Assembly: GCA_045577495.1 (NCBI GenBank) | Contig: JAZNIK010000062.1 | Coordinates: forward strand, 1 to 30,189 | Reading direction: 5' to 3' | Length of the DNA: 30,189 nucleotides | Source: UMGS1279 sp045577495 | GTDB lineage: Bacteria > Bacillota > Clostridia > Oscillospirales > Acutalibacteraceae | Shown: piece after piece, positions 1 through 9,148 of the stretch | Position numbering within the stretch: position 1 is the first letter of the stretch | Layout: each line of letters starts with the position of its first letter | Made by a program: the position numbers and the translations under genes | Notes under the pieces: generated by a model | The model's input: only the letters and a program-made list of their open reading frames with translations | Database searches by the model: none | Told to the model about the DNA's origin: nothing

Positions 1-22
1 AGTATGATAAAATAGGAATAGA

Positions 23-56
23 CCTAATTAGCACTGTTCCTAATTAGTATCAGTGC
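23..56. promoter_or_regulatory. Possible TetR operator upstream of the tetR-like gene
   Basis: CCTAATTAG occurs twice in direct orientation at 23-31 and 39-47, and GCACTG (31-36) is inverted as CAGTGC (51-56). The site lies 30-60 bases upstream of the regulator start. TAATTAGT followed by a similar tail recurs at 812-819, just before the adhesin gene. TetR-family proteins usually bind near their own gene, so an operator is plausible, but this is inference from repetition alone. Confidence 0.3.
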
Positions 57-85
57 AATCAAAAAATATAATAGGAGTTGTAGTC

Positions 86-784
86 GTGTCAACAAAAAAA
101 GTGAAAACCACAAAACTAGATATAATCCAATGCGCGTCCAAACTTTTTTTAGAACAAGGTTATTCAAACACTTCACCCCGTAATATTTGTGATATTTTAG
201 ATATCAGCACAGGGAACCTCACCTATTACTTTCCCACCAAAGAGCATCTGTTAGCCGAATTAGTGCAAATACTCTGTGATTTTCAGTGGGAAATGATAGA
301 GGAAGAAGCAAAAGAAAATATAGATATTATCATGTCTATTTGCATTGAACTTGCCGCAATGGCTTCTATGTGTGAGCAAAACAAAGAGGCTAAAGACTTT
401 TTTCTTGCCGCTTACACTAGCCCAGTGTGTTTGGAAATTATCCGCAAAAACGATACAAACAGAGCAAAAAAAGTGTTTAAACCATATTGCCCCGAATGGA
501 CTGATGAGCAATTTAACGAGGCGGAAATCATTGTTTCGGGTATTGAATACGCAACTATAATGACTACGGGCAATCCAATACCACTCACCACGCGAATTCA
601 AGGGGCGCTTGAAAATATTTTTTCTGTATATAATCTTCCAAGTGCTAAATATCAGAAAAAAATCGAGCAGGTACTTACAATGGACTATGAAAATATTGGC
701 ACACGTGTTTTAACCGCTTTTCATAAATATGTAAAAAAAATCAACAAAAAAGCATTAACAGACCTTATCAAAAATACTAATTAA
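86..784 (+). CDS. TetR/AcrR-family transcriptional regulator
   Basis: A 232-residue DNA-binding regulator. The N-terminal 55 residues form the typical TetR helix-turn-helix: a helix rich in Ala/Ser/Leu/Phe, then EQGY, then an NICDILDISTGNLTYYFPTKEHLL recognition segment, of which the pattern S-x-G-x-L-x-Y-Y-F-x-x-K is diagnostic. The rest is an all-helical ligand or dimerisation domain with no identifiable inducer. I place the start at GTG 86 because AGGAG lies at 73-77, eight bases upstream. An in-frame GTG at 53 would add 11 residues without a ribosome binding site. It is followed after 61 bases by the giant adhesin gene on the same strand, so it may control that gene. The family call is firm; the target is inferred. 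Confidence 0.9.
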   Translation: MSTKKVKTTKLDIIQCASKLFLEQGYSNTSPRNICDILDISTGNLTYYFPTKEHLLAELVQILCDFQWEMIEEEAKENIDIIMSICIELAAMASMCEQNKEAKDFFLAAYTSPVCLEIIRKNDTNRAKKVFKPYCPEWTDEQFNEAEIIVSGIEYATIMTTGNPIPLTTRIQGALENIFSVYNLPSAKYQKKIEQVLTMDYENIGTRVLTAFHKYVKKINKKALTDLIKNTN

Positions 785-811
785 ATGATTTGTTTAAAAA
801 CAATCGGTCAA

Positions 812-829
812 TAATTAGTTTGATAATAT
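812..829 (+). promoter_or_regulatory. Possible extended -10 promoter and operator before the adhesin gene
   Basis: TGATAATAT at 821-829 fits an extended -10 element (TGn followed by TAATAT), without a good -35. TAATTAGTTTGA just before it (812-823) resembles TAATTAGTATCA at 41-52 upstream of the TetR gene in 10 of 12 positions. The adhesin could therefore have its own regulated promoter, or simply be read through from the TetR gene. Weak evidence. Confidence 0.3.
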
Positions 830-845
830 ATCAGGAGGGATAATA

Positions 846-3800
846 ATGAAAAAACGAAACACCTTTAAAAAACGAGTACTTAGCATTATATTATGCTTGG
901 CGCTAATTTTATCCTATATACCGTTTTCACTAACGGCGGCGGCTGCACCTGCTGATGATGCATCATCCTATAGCCGTGAAGTAGACGATAATACTATGGA
1001 TAACTGGACAAAATACTTTGATATCAATAAGCTTAACACCGTAAACGCAGGCGGTGTTTGGACCGATAAATCAGTATTTAAAGATACCTCCTCTTTTCCC
1101 AGTAGTATCACTATGCTAGATAGCAACCGCAATTTTTTAACTGCATTATCCTCTATCGCCGCTAATAAAGAGATTGTTGGATATTCGAGTGTACCCACCG
1201 ATACTGTATTGGTGCTAGACCTTTCGAATTCTATGCCGCAAAGTGCACGGTCTCAACTTATTACAGCAGCTAATAATGCAATAAAAAAATTGCACGAAAT
1301 CAATAATAATAATCGAGTAGGTATTGTGCTTTATTCGGGTGACACAAGTCCCAGAACTTATGAAAAAGCAGTTACTCGATTAATGCCTATTGACCGTTAT
1401 ACCTCAACTAGAAATGATGGTAATTTCATCAATTACAGTGGCGGAAACGTTTCGGTTTATACCCAAAATGTAAGCGGAACCAAACAAAATACAACTTTTG
1501 GCAATAAAGCTTTTGAGGGTGCCACATATATTCAGGCAGGCCTTTGGGAAGCATATGAAATGTTTAGTGAAATAGCCGCCAATAACGATACTATTATAGG
1601 CGATAATAACTGGCAGAGCGGCGAAGCAAGAATGCCTATTGTTGTTTTAATGTCTGACGGTGCACCTACTCTTGGAGCAAGCGATTTTGCAGATGTTAAA
1701 AATCAAACCTATGGTAACAACAATGCATTAGGCGCTGATGTTGGAGATGGAAGTTCTTCGGGTGTTAAGGTGGGCCAAGGATTTTTGGTACAACTTACCG
1801 CTTCCTACATTAAAAACCGTATTGAAAACCTTTATAAAGTAAAAGATGAAAACGGTGCAGGCAGAAGCCTTTTCTACACCCTTGGCTTTAACCTTACTAC
1901 TATTAGCAACCAAACTGCAAAAAATATTGCATCAGGTGTTCTTAATCCTGATGGTTCAACTTTAACCGACTCGCTTTGGTCCACATATAACAATCCTAAT
2001 ACAACCAATATGTCGGTACAGGTAGAGGGCAGAAACGGCGGCGATTCCACAGTTACCATTACAAAAAACTCTTATGCAACCAGCAAATCCTATGTAGATG
2101 AATATTTCTCTGCTTCGGATGGTGGTTTAACCGACGCCTTTGATAGCATAGTTGAAGAAATTATTTTGCAATCGCGTTATTATCCCACCCACTTAGCCGG
2201 CGGCAACCCTGATTTTTCAGGTTATTTAGAGTTCACCGATACGCTTGGCGAATATATGGAAGTAAAGCATATAAACGGAATTTTGCTAGGTGACACTCTA
2301 TATGACGGTCATATGATGGCTTCTAAGCTTGCAGATAACAGCGAAAGTGGTTTGGGTACACCCGATGCTCCTACCGAACTTGGTAATGAATTTATTCGTG
2401 CTGTAAAAACCCGACTTGGCATTACCGATACTGCCGATGCACAGATTTTGGTATCCAAAGCATTCGCCGACAAGCAACTATATTACACTGATAAAAATAA
2501 CTGGTCTAACTATATTGCGTGGTATGCCAAGTCAGATGGCACCTATGCAGGCTTTTATGATGAAGACGGCACCGAGCCTAAGCCTAGTAGTGCAGTATAT
2601 ATCAATCGTTCCTATGGCTTTCTTGGTGAAACGGCTGGTAGTATTAAAAACAGCGATATGATGTATATGTCGGTTCAGATAAGAACCAACATTGCTACAG
2701 GTGAACAGACAGTTCTATGGAAAATTCCTGCTTCCCTTGTTCCAATGGTAACCTATAAGGTTACTCTTAAGGGTAACAATGTGGACAATGCAACCGATGT
2801 GAAATTAACTCTAGATGATGAAAATGTATCTCCAATCCGATTGGTATATGAAACAGGACTCCGCTCCGACCTCAACGCCTTTAATATCACCCGCATCACA
2901 GGTACCGCAATAAACTCAGAAGTTAAAAACGATGAAGGTCACATTGCAGCAGACGGACATACTCGCCTGTTCTGGAACAACGCCTTTGATATTTCGGCTG
3001 ATGACCACGAGCATCATAAAACCGCTATTGCAGAATTTACCCCCAACAAAGAAAACGAAAGATTTTACTATACCTTCGACTCGGCTGTGCATAAATATGA
3101 CGGCACCAGATATGTGTTGGTTGGTAAAGATGAAACTCTAAACCCAAACGGCGAATATTACCATCGTCGCTACACATTTAATGAAAATTCAACCCTTCCC
3201 ATTTTTACCTATGAAAAAATGTCTAAAGCATCTATTGAGGCGGCGGAATGGAATGACACCTTTAAAACACTAGACAATCAAACAGGTGCTTGGGTGGTTA
3301 AAAAAGGTACTCCCGCCAGAGAGCTTACTATGTACGATGAGGAAAAAACCACCAACAGAACCACCTCGGCTCATATGGTATTTTACCCCTATCTTACAGA
3401 GCAAAATAACACCCATTATGTAGATATGAACTTGGGCAATAATGGTCGTTTGGCTATTACTCCAAAACAGGGCATTAAGCTTTCTAAAACTATAGATGTA
3501 TATGAAAATGACACTTCCAACGAATTTTCATTCCTTGTAACTGTTCATAACGAAAACGGCACACCTTACACAAGCACTGCCGACACCTATATTACCGATT
3601 TAGACCAAACGCCCGAAAGTTCTGCCACTCAGGTCACCTTCTCGGCACAGGGAACCAGAACCTTTAGCCTATCGGCAGATAAAACATTATGGATTACGGG
3701 TTTGCCAACAGGCTGCACCTATACTATTGAGGAGCTTAAAACAAATTCGGATTATAAGGTAAAATCAGTGCATGTTAATCAGATTTCAACAGGCACTACT

Positions 3801-6800
3801 GCATCGGGTACTATTGCCGCCTATTACATCGATGACGTTGACTTTGTAAACACCGCTATCGGTGAAGGTGACCTTGTTATAACCAAACAAGTAATAGATG
3901 CTAGCGGAAATACTGTTGATATAAACGATAGCGTGTTGTTTAACTTTGATGTGCTCTTAACTAATAGTTCAAATCAACCCATATCGGGTACCTTTGACAG
4001 TAATAAAGGCCGCGTTCCGATATCGCCAAACGGAATGTTTAATCTGTCTCTTAAAGAGGGAGAGTCTTTTACACTTAAAGGCTTACCCGAACAGACCAAA
4101 TATACCGTTTTTGAAACTAATATTCCAACAGGCTTTTCGCTCAACTCAGAAAAGAGTTCGCTTACCGGTGTTATCGATGCTTCGGCAAACGACCAAGCAT
4201 TGATAGTTAACAACTATGAGCCGACCTCGACTAATGGTCAAGGGGTTAATGTTAAGGTTGTTAAAGAAATCTCAGGAAAACGCACCAGCTGGTTAGCGGG
4301 TGAAAGTTACACCTTTAACCTTGTGAGGCTTGACAACCCAGACAGAGTGGTTGATACTGCAACAATATCTGATAGCGATACTCAAAAGGAGCATGTTTTC
4401 TCTCTTGCTAACGAAACCTACTCTGCAGCCGGCACCTATCATTATGCCATTACAGAGCAAGTAGGCACACAAGGTGGTATAACCTATGATACCGCCGACC
4501 GCAGATTCTCTGTTACTGTTGCTGACAGCGACAACAACGGAACGCTTGAAATAGTTGATGTTAAAAACGAGATTAATACCACAGTTAGCGGTAATTGGCT
4601 CGTAACCTCTAGTTTTAATAATGTTTATGCTCCCGTTGGCTCCGCCTCGGCTACAATAAACATTAAAAAGACGATGATAGGAAGTCACGCTCTTTCGGGT
4701 TACAGTTTTGCGCTATACAATACAAACCCAAAAGAAGATACCAATACTACTGCATTTATAACCTCTCCGCTTACTAATGCGGCAGGTGAAACCTCTATTT
4801 CACTAACTTATTCGGCAGATGATGCAGGTCAAACCTACACCTACTATCTTGCAGAGGTTGGCTTTGGCAATACTATAAATAATATCAAATATGATGATAC
4901 TGTTTATCCTGTAGAAGTAACCATTACCGATAATTTAAATGGCACAATTTCGGCACAGGTGCTTGTTAAAAACCTACCTACAGGCGTGTCTGTTCCAACC
5001 TTTGAAAACGAATATGTACCTTCCGCGTCTGATTATATTTCTTTCTCGGGTAAAAAGGTAATAAACGGTGACCGTGTGCTTAATGCTAATGAATTCACCT
5101 TTAAACTTAATGCTATAACCTCCAATGCTCCTATGCCCACTACAACAGAGGTTAAAAATGCGGCAGACGGTTCATTCGCCTTTAGTGAGATTGAGTTTAA
5201 AGATAAACACAAAGGAAACTCTTATGTATATACCATTACCGAAGTTGATACCAACAAAATAGGTGGATTCACATATGACGCTACGGTATACACCATAACA
5301 GTTACTGTTGCGGATAATGGCAACCAAACCATAACTGCTTCTGCGGTAGTTAATAACGGCTCACAAGATGTTGATGACATTGTGTTTACCAACACCTATG
5401 ATGCCGAGGATGCAAAGGTTATTATTACAGGTGAAAAAATGTTGACAGGCAAAACTATGCAAAACGGTGAATTTTCTTTCACTCTCGAGCCTGTTACAGT
5501 TAACGCTCCAATGCCCACCTCGCCAACTGTTTCCAATGATGAAAACGGCAAAATAACCTTTGGGGAAATCATCTATTCAAAGGCAGGCACCTATATTTAC
5601 ACCCTTAAAGAAGTAAACGGCGGAGACCCACGCTATGATTACGATACTTCTGTATATACGGTAACGGTTATTGTAACCGATAACTCGATTGGTAAATTAT
5701 CTGCAAGAGTTGAATTAAGCAAAAATAGTATTCCATCTGAGGAGATAGTATTTGTTAACGGCTTTGTTCCTACCCCTATCACCTATAATATTCACACCGA
5801 TTTTGGTGGCAAAAAGGTACTGGATGGTCGCCCACTTGTTGAAGGTGAGTTTGAATTTGCACTTATCAATGCTATCAATGGTATACAGATTGGTGATACT
5901 GTAAAAAATGATGCAAACGGTGAGTTCCGCTTCCCTGCTGTTTATATTGATACTGTGGGTATATACCACTTTAAATTAGTTGAAATTAGCGGCAATGAAA
6001 AGGGCGTATCATATGACGATTCTTCATACCACATTCGCCTTGAAGTAAAACAGAACGCAGCCGGTGAACTGTATATTGATAACAAAAAACTATTCAAAGG
6101 TACTGTTGCAAAACAGGATGTTGGTGGTGTATTAACAGAAGTGACCTCATATGAGGATATTACCACTCAAGGTCAAATCACCTTTAACAACACCTACAAG
6201 GCAGACCCCGCATATGTTACCTTGGAGGCTAAAAAGGTTCTTATCGGTCGCGACCTTAAAGATGGCGAATTTAAATTTGACCTATATAAAACCGATTCTA
6301 CCTTTAATATTCAAAATATTGAGCCTGTGCAAAATAATGTTGTTCTTGCTCTTAACGATGATGGCAACGGCGATATAATCTTTATGCCCGAAGCATTTGA
6401 TACCGAAGGCACCTATTACTATGCTATAGTAGAGGATGAATTAAATCAAAACGGCATTACTTCAGACGATACTGTTTATAAGATTGAAATTGTTGTTACC
6501 GATAATCACAAGGGAGACCTTGTAGCATCAGTTAAGGTTAACGGAAATGTCGTAGATGGTAGCACTGCTGATATCGTCGCTTTTAAAAATCACTATAAAG
6601 CAGAGCCAACCGAGATAGTTATTGATGGTTTGAAAACTTTACAGGGTAGAGATTTGGTAGAATCTGAGTTCTCATTCGAACTTTACAACAGTAATAATGA
6701 AATCCTACAAACCACTCAAAATGCAGAGGATGGCGAATTTAAATTTGCCGCAATACCTGTTGATGCAGAGGGTGAATATATCTACACCGTTAAAGAAACC

Positions 6801-7217
6801 AAGGGCGAAGATGAACAGATAACCTACGATGAAACGGTATACACCGTTAAAGTGGTTGTAACCGATAATCTTAAGGGAACATTTGATGTAGATTACACCT
6901 ATCTAATGGGTGAAGAAGTGGTAGAGGCTTTGACCTTTAACAACCTTTATACCGCTCCTATTCCTTCTCCCGAACCCGAGCTAAATCCAACCCCCGATTT
7001 CGAAGATAAACCAACTCCAAAGCCAACTCCGGAACCATCGCCACAAGATGAAATTGAGACCACTCCAAAACCGATTGATAAGCCCGAAAACGAAAGTCCA
7101 AAAACAGGTGATTGCACAAACATTTGGTTGTGGTTTGCAGTTGCTTTCTTAAGCGGTAGCTTTGCGCTTGGCAGTGTACTTCCTCGCAAAAGCAAAAAAG
7201 CAGAAGAAAACAAATAA
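846..7217 (+). CDS. Giant cell-wall-anchored adhesin: vWA domain plus isopeptide pilin-type repeats
   Basis: A 2123-residue secreted surface protein. Residues 1 to about 36 are a Sec signal peptide (KKR, hydrophobic core, AAAA). A von Willebrand A domain (about 115-450) has the metal site motif DLSNS near residue 125 and the second loop MSDGAP near 271. From about 869 there are nine tandem beta domains (starts near 869, 1007, 1132, 1269, 1396, 1522, 1646, 1788, 1921). The first two are CnaB/SpaA-like; the later ones resemble the Spy0128/FctA pilin repeat, each with an early GKK-type Lys, a Y-x-I/V-x-E Glu and a closing F-x-N-x-Y Asn. That is the Lys-Asn isopeptide pattern with a catalytic Glu. 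A Pro/Glu/Thr-rich stalk (2038-2090) leads to SPKTG, a membrane helix and a basic tail. This looks like a pilus tip or long adhesin. AGGAGGG lies six bases before the ATG. No sortase is in the window. Confidence 0.92.
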   Translation: MKKRNTFKKRVLSIILCLALILSYIPFSLTAAAAPADDASSYSREVDDNTMDNWTKYFDINKLNTVNAGGVWTDKSVFKDTSSFPSSITMLDSNRNFLTALSSIAANKEIVGYSSVPTDTVLVLDLSNSMPQSARSQLITAANNAIKKLHEINNNNRVGIVLYSGDTSPRTYEKAVTRLMPIDRYTSTRNDGNFINYSGGNVSVYTQNVSGTKQNTTFGNKAFEGATYIQAGLWEAYEMFSEIAANNDTIIGDNNWQSGEARMPIVVLMSDGAPTLGASDFADVKNQTYGNNNALGADVGDGSSSGVKVGQGFLVQLTASYIKNRIENLYKVKDENGAGRSLFYTLGFNLTTISNQTAKNIASGVLNPDGSTLTDSLWSTYNNPNTTNMSVQVEGRNGGDSTVTITKNSYATSKSYVDEYFSASDGGLTDAFDSIVEEIILQSRYYPTHLAGGNPDFSGYLEFTDTLGEYMEVKHINGILLGDTLYDGHMMASKLADNSESGLGTPDAPTELGNEFIRAVKTRLGITDTADAQILVSKAFADKQLYYTDKNNWSNYIAWYAKSDGTYAGFYDEDGTEPKPSSAVYINRSYGFLGETAGSIKNSDMMYMSVQIRTNIATGEQTVLWKIPASLVPMVTYKVTLKGNNVDNATDVKLTLDDENVSPIRLVYETGLRSDLNAFNITRITGTAINSEVKNDEGHIAADGHTRLFWNNAFDISADDHEHHKTAIAEFTPNKENERFYYTFDSAVHKYDGTRYVLVGKDETLNPNGEYYHRRYTFNENSTLPIFTYEKMSKASIEAAEWNDTFKTLDNQTGAWVVKKGTPARELTMYDEEKTTNRTTSAHMVFYPYLTEQNNTHYVDMNLGNNGRLAITPKQGIKLSKTIDVYENDTSNEFSFLVTVHNENGTPYTSTADTYITDLDQTPESSATQVTFSAQGTRTFSLSADKTLWITGLPTGCTYTIEELKTNSDYKVKSVHVNQISTGTTASGTIAAYYIDDVDFVNTAIGEGDLVITKQVIDASGNTVDINDSVLFNFDVLLTNSSNQPISGTFDSNKGRVPISPNGMFNLSLKEGESFTLKGLPEQTKYTVFETNIPTGFSLNSEKSSLTGVIDASANDQALIVNNYEPTSTNGQGVNVKVVKEISGKRTSWLAGESYTFNLVRLDNPDRVVDTATISDSDTQKEHVFSLANETYSAAGTYHYAITEQVGTQGGITYDTADRRFSVTVADSDNNGTLEIVDVKNEINTTVSGNWLVTSSFNNVYAPVGSASATINIKKTMIGSHALSGYSFALYNTNPKEDTNTTAFITSPLTNAAGETSISLTYSADDAGQTYTYYLAEVGFGNTINNIKYDDTVYPVEVTITDNLNGTISAQVLVKNLPTGVSVPTFENEYVPSASDYISFSGKKVINGDRVLNANEFTFKLNAITSNAPMPTTTEVKNAADGSFAFSEIEFKDKHKGNSYVYTITEVDTNKIGGFTYDATVYTITVTVADNGNQTITASAVVNNGSQDVDDIVFTNTYDAEDAKVIITGEKMLTGKTMQNGEFSFTLEPVTVNAPMPTSPTVSNDENGKITFGEIIYSKAGTYIYTLKEVNGGDPRYDYDTSVYTVTVIVTDNSIGKLSARVELSKNSIPSEEIVFVNGFVPTPITYNIHTDFGGKKVLDGRPLVEGEFEFALINAINGIQIGDTVKNDANGEFRFPAVYIDTVGIYHFKLVEISGNEKGVSYDDSSYHIRLEVKQNAAGELYIDNKKLFKGTVAKQDVGGVLTEVTSYEDITTQGQITFNNTYKADPAYVTLEAKKVLIGRDLKDGEFKFDLYKTDSTFNIQNIEPVQNNVVLALNDDGNGDIIFMPEAFDTEGTYYYAIVEDELNQNGITSDDTVYKIEIVVTDNHKGDLVASVKVNGNVVDGSTADIVAFKNHYKAEPTEIVIDGLKTLQGRDLVESEFSFELYNSNNEILQTTQNAEDGEFKFAAIPVDAEGEYIYTVKETKGEDEQITYDETVYTVKVVVTDNLKGTFDVDYTYLMGEEVVEALTFNNLYTAPIPSPEPELNPTPDFEDKPTPKPTPEPSPQDEIETTPKPIDKPENESPKTGDCTNIWLWFAVAFLSGSFALGSVLPRKSKKAEENK

Positions 7218-7232
7218 CCTTTAAAACCAGTT

Positions 7233-7261
7233 AAAATGCCTCGCACCCGCGAGGCATTTTT
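7233..7261 (+). terminator. Rho-independent terminator of the adhesin gene
   Basis: A perfect 12-bp stem, AAAATGCCTCGC with GCGAGGCATTTT, closes on the four-base loop ACCC and runs into TTTTTG. It starts 15 bases after the adhesin stop codon. Confidence 0.92.
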
Positions 7262-7324
7262 GTTTGTAATATATTTAAGTGTTTTGGTACAAAATATTAT
7301 GTGAGAAAAAGCAACTTATTTGGA

Positions 7325-7353
7325 TTGACAAATTCTAGCATTTTCAATATAAT
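7325..7353 (+). promoter_or_regulatory. Consensus sigma-A promoter of the lactate permease gene
   Basis: Exact TTGACA (7325-7330), a 17-base spacer and exact TATAAT (7348-7353). Transcription should begin near 7360, giving a leader of about 108 bases before the ATG at 7469. Confidence 0.88.
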
Positions 7354-7360
7354 TGCTTCT

Positions 7361-7436
7361 TAACCAAAGCATTTAAACTTGAACCAGCAGAAAATACTTG
7401 TTTCAAAATCTGATTCAAGTTTGAATGCTTTGGCTA
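7361..7436 (+). promoter_or_regulatory. Long hairpin at the 5' end of the lactate permease leader
   Basis: A 20-base arm at 7364-7383 pairs with 7414-7433 with one G:U-type mismatch (CCAAAGCATTTAAACTTGAA against TTCAAGTTTGAATGCTTTGG). TA/TA pairs outside one mismatch extend the stem. The loop is 30 bases. The predicted transcription start (about 7360) falls at the base of the stem, so the mRNA would begin with this hairpin. It lacks a downstream T-run, so it is not a terminator. It could stabilise the 5' end, expose a regulator site, or act as a DNA operator. Confidence 0.7.
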
Positions 7437-7468
7437 GGGAATATATTGTAAAAAATTGGGAGGATATT

Positions 7469-9091
7469 ATGTTAGCAATCTTAGCATTTTTACCTATTTT
7501 GGTTACACTTATTTTAATGATGGTATTTAATTGGCCGGCAAAATGGTGTTTGCTGATTTCAACGGTAATTGCCGCAATATTCAGTTTTTGCTTTTGGGAT
7601 GTTAATGCTTCCGCCATTTTAGCAAGTACTATTTTTGGTATGCTTAGTTCCTTTGATGTTTTGATAATTATTTTTGGGGCAATTTTGGTTATGAACACCC
7701 TAAAGGCATCGGGTGCTACCGCCGCCATCAATAAAGGTTTTATGAACATCTGCCCTGACAAGCGTGTTCAAGCCTGTATTATCGGTTTTTCCTTCTGCTC
7801 ATTTATCGAGGCTGCTGCAGGCTTTGGAACTCCCGCCGCTTTGGCAGGACCTCTACTTGTTTGTTTGGGCTTTCCACCAATGGCTGCCGCAATGATAACC
7901 TTGATTTTTGATTCTACCGCGGTTTCATTCGGTGCGGTTGGAACACCTGTAACCTCTTCCCTGAATGCGTTAGGTTTATCGGGTAATGCCGAATTTACCT
8001 CTGGCTTTGCTTTTTGGACGGCACTTCCCCACGTCGTTATGGGCATCTTTTTGCCGCTTATTGTTTTGATGATGACAACAAAGCTTTTCAGCAAAGAAAA
8101 ATCCTTTAAACCCGCCTTAGCCGCCGCGCCATTTGCCATTTTTACAGGCTTATCCTTTTCAGTACCGCTTTTATTAACCTCTATTTTTATTGGTTATGAA
8201 TTTGCATCACTTCTTGCCGCGCTATTTTCTATCGCTATTACAGTTGTTGCGGCAAAATCGGGTTTCCTTGTTCCTAAAAAAACTTGGGATTTTGGAAACC
8301 CTGATGAATGGAATAAAGAATGGCTTGCAACAAGCAAGGTTACCCCTGTTTCTGAATCTAATATGCCCTTAATCAAGGCTTGGGTTCCCTACCTTTTGAT
8401 TGCAACAATACTTGTTATAACGCGCATTCCTCAGCTTGGCATTAAGGATTTGCTAACAAGCGGCGCACCATTTGTTATAAAGGTTAATAATATTCTTGGG
8501 TTTGAAAATCTTGATTGGAGTCTTAAATGGGCTTATCTACCCGGAACCTTTTTTGTTATAGTTGCGATTATTACGAACTTCTTGCACAAAATGAGTTTTG
8601 ATAAAGTCAAACAAGCCTTCAAAGACACCTTAAAACAAGTTTCGGGCGCTGCCCTTGCCCTTCTTTTTGGCTTAGCGCTTGTGGAGATTATGAAGTATAA
8701 AAACGCTTCGGGAATCAGTATGATGGATGAAATGGCTAACGCTCTTTCAAAGGTTGGCAAGGACCTTTATGTATTGATTTCTCCATTCATTGGTGTGCTT
8801 GGCGCTTTTGTGTCAGGTTCTGCTACCGTTTCTATGAACCTATTTTCTAATCTTCAATACAATACCGCAACAGTTCTTGACCTGCCTACAGTATTTATAA
8901 TTTCAATGCAGTGTGTTGGCGCCGCAGTTGGTAATATGATTTGTATAAACAACGCCGTTGCCGCAAGTGCAACAATCGGCACAACAGGCAGAGAGGGTAA
9001 ACTGATTAAAACAAACGCAATCCCAATGCTTATTTACTGCCTTGTTACTGTTGCAATATTTTATATTGCTTTATCACTTGGCATAAAATAA
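7469..9091 (+). CDS. lctP: L-lactate permease (LctP/LldP family)
   Basis: A 540-residue integral membrane transporter of the lactate permease family, which moves L-lactate (often also glycolate or D-lactate) with a proton. Many hydrophobic segments span the chain, starting with LAILAFLPILVTLILMMVF. The family-typical stretch F-x-E-A-A-A-G-F-G-T-P-A-A-L-A-G-P-L-L is present near residue 120-140. Length matches the usual 530-560. I start at ATG 7469, preceded by GGGAGG at 7458-7463. A longer reading from TTG 7379 would run through the leader hairpin with no ribosome binding site. It is a single-gene unit with its own promoter and terminator. No lactate dehydrogenase or Lut genes are adjacent, so the direction of lactate flow cannot be inferred. 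Confidence 0.92.
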   Translation: MLAILAFLPILVTLILMMVFNWPAKWCLLISTVIAAIFSFCFWDVNASAILASTIFGMLSSFDVLIIIFGAILVMNTLKASGATAAINKGFMNICPDKRVQACIIGFSFCSFIEAAAGFGTPAALAGPLLVCLGFPPMAAAMITLIFDSTAVSFGAVGTPVTSSLNALGLSGNAEFTSGFAFWTALPHVVMGIFLPLIVLMMTTKLFSKEKSFKPALAAAPFAIFTGLSFSVPLLLTSIFIGYEFASLLAALFSIAITVVAAKSGFLVPKKTWDFGNPDEWNKEWLATSKVTPVSESNMPLIKAWVPYLLIATILVITRIPQLGIKDLLTSGAPFVIKVNNILGFENLDWSLKWAYLPGTFFVIVAIITNFLHKMSFDKVKQAFKDTLKQVSGAALALLFGLALVEIMKYKNASGISMMDEMANALSKVGKDLYVLISPFIGVLGAFVSGSATVSMNLFSNLQYNTATVLDLPTVFIISMQCVGAAVGNMICINNAVAASATIGTTGREGKLIKTNAIPMLIYCLVTVAIFYIALSLGIK

Positions 9092-9107
9092 AAACTATTA
9101 TATAACA

Positions 9108-9139
9108 AAAACCCACAAACCGTTTGGTTTGTGGGTTTT
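9108..9139. terminator. Bidirectional terminator between lctP and nrdR
   Basis: A 14-bp perfect stem, AAAACCCACAAACC with GGTTTGTGGGTTTT, and a four-base loop (GTTT). T-rich sequence follows on both strands. It sits between two convergent genes, so it can stop both. Confidence 0.93.
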
Positions 9140-9148
9140 ATCTTTTTG

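Noticed and set aside
53..85. Upstream GTG start for the TetR-like protein
   Set aside because: No ribosome binding site precedes it, while AGGAG stands eight bases before GTG 86.
4293..4688. 131-codon minus-strand reading frame inside the adhesin gene, and similar antisense frames
   Set aside because: They lie antisense to clearly coding repeats, with no ribosome site or recognisable protein.
7379..7468. 30-residue N-terminal extension of the lactate permease
   Set aside because: It begins with TTG inside the leader hairpin and has no ribosome site; ATG 7469 follows GGGAGG.
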